Of a stretch of 7,504 bases of DNA, positions 1 to 7,504 are shown piece by piece. Position 1 is the first letter of the stretch, and each line of letters opens with the position of its first letter. Below the pieces are notes generated by a model that did not search any database, was not told the DNA's origin, and was given only the letters and a program-made list of their open reading frames with translations. The position numbers and the translations under genes are program-made. The DNA is taken from the NCBI GenBank assembly GCA_003516285.1, contig DPCK01000055.1, forward strand, positions 1-7,504, written 5' to 3'. The DNA is from Lutibacter sp. (GTDB lineage Bacteria; Bacteroidota; Bacteroidia; Flavobacteriales; Flavobacteriaceae).

Positions 1-6
1 TGTGTA

Positions 7-1635
7 TCAAAATTTGTTATAGCTCGTTTCATCTAGTTGTGGTAAATTAATGGCGTCCAAAATTTCCTTAATTCTGTTTTCATCGGTATTATAAATGGGT
101 TCTGCTGCTTTTTTATGCGGAAATTGTTCAATCAATAATGTTGAAGAAGGGAAGGCAAACTCGACACCCAGATTATGCGATAATTTCAATATCTTCATAT
201 GCAATTTATGTTTGGAAGATTGCTCACTGTTCCAATCCAAATTCACAAAATAGACATTTACAAGAATAGACAACGATGAATCGGCAAAACCGGCAAATTC
301 AACATTATATTCTTCTGTTCTGGTAGCCGGATCCAATTCAATTATTCTTCTGATTCCTTTTACAAAAGCCTCGATAAGTTCGGAAGGCGTATCGTAACGA
401 ATTCCCAAATTTGTGGTGTATCGACGGAAGGAGCGCAAACCTTTATTATTCACCACCATTTCAGACAGTTGGCTGTTAGGAATTTGAAAAACAGTAGTGT
501 CAGCAGCCCTAACCGTAGTTGATCTAAAACCGACCGTTTCTACAGTACCAACAACCGTTCCTGCCTCGATCCAATCACCAATATGAAATGGCTTGTCAAT
601 AAAAATCATAATGGTTCCTATAAAGTTTTTCACCGTATCCTGCGAAGCCAACGCAAGCGCAATACCACCAATGGAGGCACCAGCAACAACGGTAATCGGA
701 TCAACGCCAAAGAGTGTCAACAGTTTAAGAAGACCAAGAAATATGACCAATCCCATTAAGAAATTTTTCAATACCGGAACAAGTTGATCGTCTAATTTAG
801 AATCGGTAGATTCAGCATATTTGGCATAAATACTCATAATTACCAAAACCAATTTCATAAATACATAAATCCAAAAAACGATCACCATAATATTTATGGC
901 CAAAAGCAGAAAGTTGTAAACATCAATATGCAGAACCAAAGATGGCAGTCTATTTTTAACAAAGGCCATTAAAATTAATAAAACAACCGGGCGCGTCAAT
1001 TTTTTCAAAGAAGTTTTAATCTCTTCATTTGATATATTAATGATTAAATGTTGCGATTTATTCAAGATGAGAAAAACAATTTTTCGAAGCACAAAAAATA
1101 ATCCAAAGGAAATTGCAATTAAAATAAGCAAGCCAAGATATTGCCAAAGTTCCACGTTAAACAGTGTTCTGTGTCCTATCTCTGGAATTATTTCCTGCAA
1201 TCTTTCAGAATACCAAGGATACATTAAATCGTAAAGTTCTAAAACCTCACTGGAAGTTTTTTTGGAATAATACCAATTATCTCCAATTTTTTCCAAAAAT
1301 ATTTCAGGCATTTTACTCGGAAATAAAACATATTGATTTCCGTCTTTTGTGGAGGTGGTGTCCGAATACATTTTGTTGGCAGGTACCTTGCTAAAATCGA
1401 CTTTTAGTCCCTTAGCATCCATTATTTTCTTTAATTTAATGGCAATATTTTGACTTTCAATACTGTCATAGCCATAAATTACCTTAGCGGCTTTTTCTGG
1501 CTCATAAGAACCGGGTTGCAAAAAATATAAATGGGTAGAAATTGTTGCGTTTGGATTGCTTAAATCGACTTTAACTTTGTTTTGCGCCGTTAAAAAAGTT
1601 GAAATCAATATAAAAAATAACAATAATTTTTTCAT
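7..1635 (-). CDS. MscS-family mechanosensitive ion channel with secreted N-terminal domain
   Basis: This 542-residue inner-membrane protein should open under membrane tension and release solutes during hypo-osmotic shock. Residues 1-18 form a signal peptide (two Lys, a hydrophobic core, then TAQ). Residues 19-160 are a soluble, probably periplasmic, domain that I cannot assign. Hydrophobic segments lie near 164-192, 212-228, 239-271 and 288-310. The MscS pore helix follows at about 312-333 (Gly/Ala-rich, GGIALALASQD), then the beta-domain signature DKPFHIGDWI (347-356) and the conserved IPNSQL (385-390). The alpha/beta C-terminal domain runs to about 505, followed by a short tail. By alignment through the shared Gln, the E. 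coli MscS constriction leucines 105 and 109 correspond to Ile325 and Leu329. E. coli MscS has 286 residues, so this is a large member. The ATG at 1635 is chosen because the signal peptide starts there. ygiQ lies 61 bases upstream on the same strand. The family is certain; the specific subfamily is not. Confidence 0.93.
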   Translation of the reverse strand: MKKLLLFFILISTFLTAQNKVKVDLSNPNATISTHLYFLQPGSYEPEKAAKVIYGYDSIESQNIAIKLKKIMDAKGLKVDFSKVPANKMYSDTTSTKDGNQYVLFPSKMPEIFLEKIGDNWYYSKKTSSEVLELYDLMYPWYSERLQEIIPEIGHRTLFNVELWQYLGLLILIAISFGLFFVLRKIVFLILNKSQHLIINISNEEIKTSLKKLTRPVVLLILMAFVKNRLPSLVLHIDVYNFLLLAINIMVIVFWIYVFMKLVLVIMSIYAKYAESTDSKLDDQLVPVLKNFLMGLVIFLGLLKLLTLFGVDPITVVAGASIGGIALALASQDTVKNFIGTIMIFIDKPFHIGDWIEAGTVVGTVETVGFRSTTVRAADTTVFQIPNSQLSEMVVNNKGLRSFRRYTTNLGIRYDTPSELIEAFVKGIRRIIELDPATRTEEYNVEFAGFADSSLSILVNVYFVNLDWNSEQSSKHKLHMKILKLSHNLGVEFAFPSSTLLIEQFPHKKAAEPIYNTDENRIKEILDAINLPQLDETSYNKF

Positions 1636-1658
1636 TATTCTAAAGTTTAATGTAAAAA

Positions 1659-1666
1659 CAAATTTA
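1659..1666 (-). promoter_or_regulatory. Possible -7 promoter element for the mscS-family gene
   Basis: On the minus strand this reads TAAATTTG, an exact match to the Bacteroidota -7 consensus TAnnTTTG, ending 23 bases before the ATG. No TTG-type -33 box is visible 17-23 bases upstream. In such A/T-rich DNA a chance match is quite possible, and the gene may instead be read from the ygiQ transcript. Confidence 0.33.
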
Positions 1667-1696
1667 AGGTTTTAATTTAAAGCCCTAAATTATTAT

Positions 1697-3637
1697 TTAA
1701 TTCTTTGCTTTATTTTTTTTGAAAAATTTTCCTTTGTTTTTTTTAACGAATGGAATGGTATCATTAAAAGTGTCTTTTGCCGCTGCATTTTTATTTTTCC
1801 GCCAATTATTGTTCTCAGGAAGCAATTTTTGCAACAAATCGGTTCTGCCAACTTTTGTGAGAGTATTTCTGATCCATTGCTGATTTTCCTTTTTGTACCA
1901 GAAGAAAAATCGGTGTTGGTCTTCTCTTTCCTGTTTGGTTTTTGGCGTTTTTGTTGGTTTTAGCGTATAAGGATGGTAACCACTGTAATAAATAACTGTG
2001 GCAACCGTCATTGGCGTTGGCGTAAATCCCTGAACCTGTTCCAATTGGAATCCCAAATCTTTGGTTTCGGCAGCCAAATTTGCCATATCTTCCAATTCAC
2101 TTGCAGGATGGCTTGAAATAAAATACGGGATGAGCTGCAGATTTAATTTTTTACGAATATTGATGGCATCAAAACGTTCTTTAAATTTATGGAAATAAGA
2201 AAAAGAAGGTTTTCGCATTAATTTCAGCACATTGTCTGATGTATGTTCCGGCGCTACTTTCAATCGGCCGGAAATATGATTGGTCATCACTTCTTCGGTG
2301 TAAGCGTCCAGTTCTTTTGGGTCGGCTAATTTGTTGAATTCCGGCACCAATAAATCGTGTCGAATACCGCTTCCGATAAATGATTTTTTTACTTTCGGAT
2401 GTCTGTCAACCGCCTTATAAAGTTCCGTTAAAGGTTTGTGGGAAGTGTCTAAATTATGGCAAATCACTGGCGAAATACAAGAAGGCGAAACACATCTGTC
2501 GCAAATTTCCTGTACTTTTCCTTTCATTTTGTACATATTTGCCGATGGTCCGCCAATATCGGACAAATAGCCTTTAAAATCGGGCATATTCGCTACTTTG
2601 TCCACTTCTTTTAAAATAGACTCCTGACTTCTGCTGGCAATAAATTTTCCCTGATGGGCGGAAATGGTGCAAAAACTGCAACCGCCAAAACAACCGCGAT
2701 GGATGTTGATGGAGAATTTAATCATTTCAAACGCGGGAATTGGTCCGCGCAAATTGTATTTTGGATGCGGCAAGCGCGTGTAAGGCAAATCGAAAGAAGC
2801 ATCAATTTCAGCTTCAGTCATTGTTTCATAAGGCGGATTGATGACCAACGTGGAATTGTTCACCCCTTGTAAAACCCTGTTTGCGTGCAATTTATTGGAT
2901 TCCTGCTCAATCACTTTAAAATTGGCAGCATACGATTTTTTATCCTTCAAACAAACTTCGTGGGAATTGATACTGACGTCTTCCCAGTTTTTATTTTTAG
3001 GAATTTCATCGTTTTTGTCAACCAAAAAAGCAGTTTGCTTAACCGTTCTGATGCTGGAAAAAGGCACACCTTTTTTTAGCAAATTCACTATTTCGTGCAA
3101 AGGTTGCTCGCCCATTCCATAAACCAATAAATCTGCTTTTGAATCGATTAAAATGGTTGGTTTTAAGGTATCACTCCAATAATCGTAATGAGTAACTCTT
3201 CTAAGAGACGCTTCAATTCCGCCAATTAATACCGGAACTTCAGGGAATTTTTCCTTTAAAATAGTTGAATAAACCGTAGTTGCGTAATCGGGCCTGAAAC
3301 CTTTATCGCCGTTGGGCGTATAGGCATCATTGTCGCGTTTTCTTTTGCTGGCTGTGTAGTTGCTCACCATTGGGTCCATACAACCGCCAGTAACAGCAAA
3401 AAATAATTTTGGCGTTCCCAGTTTGGTAAAATCCTGCAAATTATCGTGTACACTTGGTTGCGGCACAATGGCCACGCGTAAACCGTAACTTTCCAAAAGC
3501 CTGCCAATCACTGCTGCGCCAAATGCCGGATGATCTACATAGGCATCACCTGTAAATAATATTACATCAAGTTCATCCCAACCTCTGAGTTTCACCTCTT
3601 TGTTGGTGGTAGGCAACCAATCTGAAAGTTTATTCAT
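1697..3637 (-). CDS. ygiQ: YgiQ-family radical SAM protein
   Basis: This is a 646-residue cytoplasmic Fe-S enzyme of the YgiQ family (old name UPF0313), whose reaction and substrate are unknown. The N-terminal family domain, with TGDAYVDHPAFG at 29-40 and GGIEASLRR at 139-147, covers roughly residues 1-300. The radical SAM core follows. Its CxxxCxxC motif (HRGCFGGCSFC) places the [4Fe-4S] ligands at Cys316, Cys320 and Cys323. A second cysteine group, Cys379, 382, 387 and 393, lies 56 residues later. The C-terminal YgiQ region (DUF3362 type, with QGFTPTPMT at 536-544) ends in a Lys/Asn-rich tail. The frame stays open for 54 more codons upstream, but family homology begins at MNKLSDWLPTT. I therefore start at the ATG at 3635-3637; the adjacent ATG at 3638-3640 is equally possible. 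Length suits the family (about 740 in E. coli). The mscS-family gene follows after 61 bases, and gyrB is divergent. Confidence 0.94.
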   Translation of the reverse strand: MNKLSDWLPTTNKEVKLRGWDELDVILFTGDAYVDHPAFGAAVIGRLLESYGLRVAIVPQPSVHDNLQDFTKLGTPKLFFAVTGGCMDPMVSNYTASKRKRDNDAYTPNGDKGFRPDYATTVYSTILKEKFPEVPVLIGGIEASLRRVTHYDYWSDTLKPTILIDSKADLLVYGMGEQPLHEIVNLLKKGVPFSSIRTVKQTAFLVDKNDEIPKNKNWEDVSINSHEVCLKDKKSYAANFKVIEQESNKLHANRVLQGVNNSTLVINPPYETMTEAEIDASFDLPYTRLPHPKYNLRGPIPAFEMIKFSINIHRGCFGGCSFCTISAHQGKFIASRSQESILKEVDKVANMPDFKGYLSDIGGPSANMYKMKGKVQEICDRCVSPSCISPVICHNLDTSHKPLTELYKAVDRHPKVKKSFIGSGIRHDLLVPEFNKLADPKELDAYTEEVMTNHISGRLKVAPEHTSDNVLKLMRKPSFSYFHKFKERFDAINIRKKLNLQLIPYFISSHPASELEDMANLAAETKDLGFQLEQVQGFTPTPMTVATVIYYSGYHPYTLKPTKTPKTKQEREDQHRFFFWYKKENQQWIRNTLTKVGRTDLLQKLLPENNNWRKNKNAAAKDTFNDTIPFVKKNKGKFFKKNKAKN

Positions 3638-3646
3638 CATATTTTG

Positions 3647-3654
3647 CAAAAATA
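3647..3654 (-). promoter_or_regulatory. Weak candidate -7 element directly upstream of ygiQ
   Basis: On the minus strand this reads TATTTTTG, which fits TAnnTTTG. It lies only 6 bases before the first of the two possible ATG codons, so a transcript from it would be almost leaderless. No -33 box is visible. It may be chance within A/T-rich sequence. Confidence 0.2.
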
Positions 3655-3880
3655 CGCTAAAAATAATAATTCGTAATGAATTCATTTTTAGGGCTTTTTT
3701 TTGGTGTTCTTTGGTGAAATATAAACCAAGAATTTTAACTGTGAATTTCTCAAGGTAAAAACACAAGAGCGCCATCGTGCCGGAAGGAATTAATTTCAAT
3801 TTTAATGAATTTGCCCATCCGCTTTTTCAATGTTGCCTGACCGACTATAAATGAGATCAAACCACAAAAAAGGCGGTAAC

Positions 3881-3916
3881 GGCCAAATAATTGTGATAGA
3901 ATTTCAGCATTTGGCC
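3881..3916. repeat. Inverted repeat with 8-bp perfect arms
   Basis: GGCCAAAT at 3881-3888 is the exact reverse complement of ATTTGGCC at 3909-3916, with a 20-base loop between them. The arms do not extend in either direction. No T-run follows closely enough on either strand for a typical terminator. It could be an operator, a transcript hairpin or chance. Confidence 0.45.
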
Positions 3917-3966
3917 TTAAATAAAAATTTTTTGAATCCAAATAAATTCATTTAAAGCAGTTTCAG

Positions 3967-3990
3967 ATTTTTACATTTTTACATTTTTAC
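3967..3990. repeat. Three perfect tandem copies of ATTTTTAC
   Basis: The 8-base unit ATTTTTAC occurs three times with no mismatch, at 3967-3974, 3975-3982 and 3983-3990, about 130 bases upstream of the gyrB -7 box. It may be a small slippage-prone repeat or a set of binding sites for a regulator of gyrB or ygiQ. The sequence alone does not say which. Confidence 0.8.
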
Positions 3991-4117
3991 CAAAACATCA
4001 CAAATCAAATTTAAGGCTATTTTTAGCTTGTTTAAGCCACTTTTTTAAAATCCGCAATTTGTTGATAACTTATAGCAACGCAATCGCAAAACTCATTTAA
4101 ATACTTTTTCAATTTCT

Positions 4118-4125
4118 TATATTTG
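4118..4125 (+). promoter_or_regulatory. Probable gyrB promoter, -7 element
   Basis: TATATTTG matches the Bacteroidota sigma-70 -7 consensus TAnnTTTG exactly and ends 37 bases before the gyrB ATG. A start a few bases after the box would give a leader of about 30 bases. No TTG/TTTG -33 box is visible 17-23 bases upstream. The leader is A-rich and has no Shine-Dalgarno sequence, as is usual in this phylum. Confidence 0.55.
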
Positions 4126-4135
4126 TATGTTATAA

Positions 4136-6103
<1,968 letters not shown>

Positions 6104-6126
6104 TAATATTTAGAATCATAGGTGCC

Positions 6127-6167
6127 AAAAAATGACTGTCCTTAATAAACAGTCATTTTTTTATTTT
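6127..6167 (+). terminator. Rho-independent terminator of gyrB
   Basis: A 13-bp perfect stem pairs 6127-6139 with 6149-6161 around a 9-base loop. The core is TGACTGT/ACAGTCA, flanked by an A-run on the left and a T-run on the right. It begins 24 bases after the gyrB stop codon. The flanking A- and T-runs could make it work in both directions, but the adjacent genes on both sides are plus-strand. Confidence 0.9.
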
Positions 6168-6183
6168 CATCAATATTCTTTTC

Positions 6184-6191
6184 TATATTTA
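6184..6191 (+). promoter_or_regulatory. Possible -7 element for the DUF6588-type gene
   Basis: TATATTTA differs from TAnnTTTG only in the last base and ends 23 bases before the ATG at 6215. The strong terminator just upstream means the gene needs its own promoter, which supports the call. No -33 box is evident. Confidence 0.35.
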
Positions 6192-6214
6192 CTGTAAACA
6201 ATAAAACCTCTATT

Positions 6215-7249
6215 ATGAAAAAATTTGCAATTCTAATTCTTATCCTTGTTAGCACTATTACGATGAATGCCCAAGAAGATGACGGACTTGAGTCCATACT
6301 CTACGCAAATATTCAGGATGCCAACAAATTAACGCAAGCTTATCTGAATCCGGGAATGAAAGGATTGATTTACGGGATGAACAGCGGCTGGTATCATACC
6401 GCAAAAGCCCATAAAACACTTGGATTCGACATATCTATTGGCTTAAATGCGTCTATGGTGCCGAGCAAAGATGAACTTTTTAAGTTTGCCGATCTTGGAT
6501 TATCATCCTCAACTTCATACAACTCACCTACAAGCGCAACTGTTGCTGGCTCAAATACTATGCAAACACAAGTTACCGCCACTGCCGTAATTGAGGGACA
6601 AACCGTTTCAAAATCATTTACGATGCCCGGAGGCGTTAAAGAAGATTTGCCTTTAAATGCCGTTCCTACGCCTTCTGTTCAGTTTACTTTGGGTCTGCCA
6701 AAACAATTCGATGTGATGGTTAGACTGGTTCCTGAAGTTGGATCAGACGATGTAAAAGGCAATTTATTTGGGATTGGTGTTAAAAAAGAAATCACCAGTT
6801 TGTTTGGCGTTATTGAAAAACTGCCTATACATATTTCATTATTAGGCGCCTATACCAATATGGATGTAAATTATAACATTCAAAACGAAAGTTCAATTCC
6901 CGGCGCCAACCAAGTCGCTACGTTTAATTTAAATGCGTATACCGTTCAGGCAATTGCCTCCATCAACTTTCCTATCATCAATTTTTATGGAGGAATTGGC
7001 TATGGCGCGGGCACTTCAGACTTGAAAATGTTGGGAACCTATATCTTGAAATATGACACTGGATATCCCGCTCCAAATGATACTGTTGAAAAAACGGTAA
7101 CCGATCCAATAAATTTAGATTTTGATGTAAGTGGTGTTAGAGCTACCCTAGGAACAAGATTAAGCTTGGGATTTTTTAAAATATTTGCCGATTATACCGT
7201 TCAGGAATACAACACCTTATCGGCAGGGATTGCTTTTAGTTTCAGATAA
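6215..7249 (+). CDS. DUF6588-type predicted outer-membrane beta-barrel protein
   Basis: This 344-residue secreted protein has no known function. Residues 1-19 or 1-20 form a signal peptide (MKK, hydrophobic core, then MNAQ). The mature protein shows alternating hydrophobic and polar stretches typical of outer-membrane strands, for example 69-81, 154-161, 165-173, 184-189 and 246-264. It ends with an amphipathic strand finishing AGIAFSFR, close to the aromatic C-terminal signal of Bacteroidota outer-membrane proteins. A Ser/Thr-rich stretch at about 97-135 is probably a loop. I recognise the family as DUF6588 by its sequence pattern and its place between gyrB and mdh in flavobacteria; this is from memory and was not searched. 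Terminators on both sides make it a single-gene unit. No lipobox Cys is present, so it is not a lipoprotein. The barrel topology is inferred. Confidence 0.82.
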   Translation: MKKFAILILILVSTITMNAQEDDGLESILYANIQDANKLTQAYLNPGMKGLIYGMNSGWYHTAKAHKTLGFDISIGLNASMVPSKDELFKFADLGLSSSTSYNSPTSATVAGSNTMQTQVTATAVIEGQTVSKSFTMPGGVKEDLPLNAVPTPSVQFTLGLPKQFDVMVRLVPEVGSDDVKGNLFGIGVKKEITSLFGVIEKLPIHISLLGAYTNMDVNYNIQNESSIPGANQVATFNLNAYTVQAIASINFPIINFYGGIGYGAGTSDLKMLGTYILKYDTGYPAPNDTVEKTVTDPINLDFDVSGVRATLGTRLSLGFFKIFADYTVQEYNTLSAGIAFSFR

Positions 7250-7307
7250 ATATCATTTAACTTTTTATAAAATTACACAATTGTTATTTTTTCGATTAAA
7301 AATTTAC

Positions 7308-7336
7308 AGGGACTGCTTATTTGCAGTCCTTTTTTT
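7308..7336 (+). terminator. Rho-independent terminator of the DUF6588-type gene
   Basis: A 7-bp stem pairs GGACTGC (7310-7316) with GCAGTCC (7323-7329) around a 6-base loop. One G-T and one A-T pair can extend it at the base. Seven T residues follow (7330-7336). It lies about 60 bases after the stop codon. Confidence 0.88.
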
Positions 7337-7372
7337 GTTATAAATATTACCTAATTTTCGTATAATAATTCG

Positions 7373-7380
7373 TAAATTTG
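7373..7380 (+). promoter_or_regulatory. Probable mdh promoter, -7 element
   Basis: TAAATTTG matches TAnnTTTG exactly and ends 35 bases before the mdh ATG, much like the arrangement at gyrB. It lies downstream of the preceding terminator. No clear -33 box is visible at the expected distance. Confidence 0.5.
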
Positions 7381-7415
7381 GATTAATTTTTATAAAAATA
7401 AACAACACATTAAAT

Positions 7416-7504
7416 ATGAAAGTAACAGTAGTAGGAGCAGGTGCTGTAGGCGCAAGTTGTGCTGAGTACATCGCTATTAAAAATTTCGCCTCGGAAGTGG
7501 TACT
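7416..7504 (+). CDS. mdh: Malate dehydrogenase, N-terminal fragment cut by the window end
   Basis: The first 29 complete codons encode MKVTVVGAGAVGASCAEYIA and onward. They contain the NAD-binding Rossmann motif GAGAVG at residues 7-12, preceded by the first beta strand (KVTVV). This N-terminus matches the LDH-like malate dehydrogenases of Flavobacteriia (about 310 residues), which interconvert malate and oxaloacetate with NAD in the TCA cycle. The ATG at 7416 puts the strand and glycine motif directly at the N-terminus, as expected. The leader is A-rich with no Shine-Dalgarno sequence. The catalytic residues lie outside the window, so a lactate dehydrogenase relative cannot be excluded from the sequence alone. 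Confidence 0.88.
   Translation, partial: MKVTVVGAGAVGASCAEYIAIKNFASEVV

Noticed and set aside
1660..1683. Possible hairpin between ygiQ and the mscS-family gene that could end the ygiQ transcript
   Set aside because: Only short A/T-only arms (about 5 bp) can pair, with no GC core and no T-run, so there is no convincing terminator; read-through remains likely.
2380..3122. Plus-strand open frames opposite ygiQ
   Set aside because: They are antisense to conserved YgiQ sequence, including the radical SAM region, and resemble no protein family.
3750..3941. Minus-strand open frame of 63 residues in the ygiQ-gyrB spacer
   Set aside because: It overlaps the ygiQ upstream extension in another frame, spans the inverted repeat, matches no family I know and has no promoter or start context of its own.
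4006..4013. Minus-strand TAAATTTG as a distal ygiQ promoter
   Set aside because: It fits TAnnTTTG but lacks a -33 box and would give a leader of more than 350 bases. Such matches are frequent in A/T-rich spacers.
4060..4068. DnaA-box-like TTATCAACA (minus strand) upstream of gyrB, suggesting a replication origin
   Set aside because: It is a single site with one mismatch to TTATCCACA. I see no cluster of boxes and no dnaA gene, so an origin is not supported.

Overview
The window looks like an ordinary chromosomal segment from a member of the Flavobacteriia (Bacteroidota), probably Flavobacterium or a close relative. The evidence is low GC with A/T-rich spacers, start codons with no Shine-Dalgarno and A-rich leaders, several matches to the Bacteroidota -7 promoter element TAnnTTTG, signal peptides cleaved around Ala-Gln, and a short 646-residue GyrB. 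The gene order gyrB, DUF6588-type outer-membrane protein, mdh also matches what I recall from Flavobacterium genomes. The assignment comes from recognition, not from a search.

Layout. On the minus strand, bases 7-1635 encode an MscS-family mechanosensitive channel with a secreted N-terminal domain. It lies 61 bases downstream of a YgiQ-family radical SAM protein (1697-3637, same strand), so the two may be co-transcribed. A 522-base non-coding region (3641-4162) separates ygiQ from the divergent gyrB. It holds the gyrB promoter, a triple 8-base tandem repeat, an 8-bp inverted repeat, and a reading-frame extension upstream of ygiQ that looks like non-coding sequence. On the plus strand, gyrB (4163-6103) ends at a strong hairpin terminator. 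A predicted outer-membrane beta-barrel protein of the DUF6588 type follows (6215-7249), ending at a second terminator with a very similar stem. The first 89 bases of malate dehydrogenase (mdh) close the window.

How the genes relate. The three plus-strand genes each appear to be a separate transcription unit: each of the two spacers contains a terminator and then a -7-like box. They cover DNA supercoiling, an unknown envelope function and the TCA cycle, so their adjacency does not imply a shared pathway. The minus-strand pair joins osmotic-shock protection with an uncharacterised Fe-S enzyme.

I found no mobile element, CRISPR array, RNA gene, toxin-antitoxin pair or defence system, and no convincing new system. 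The most interesting points are a Leu in GyrB at the position of the E. coli aminocoumarin-contact Arg136, a second cysteine cluster in the YgiQ protein, and the structured spacer upstream of gyrB.
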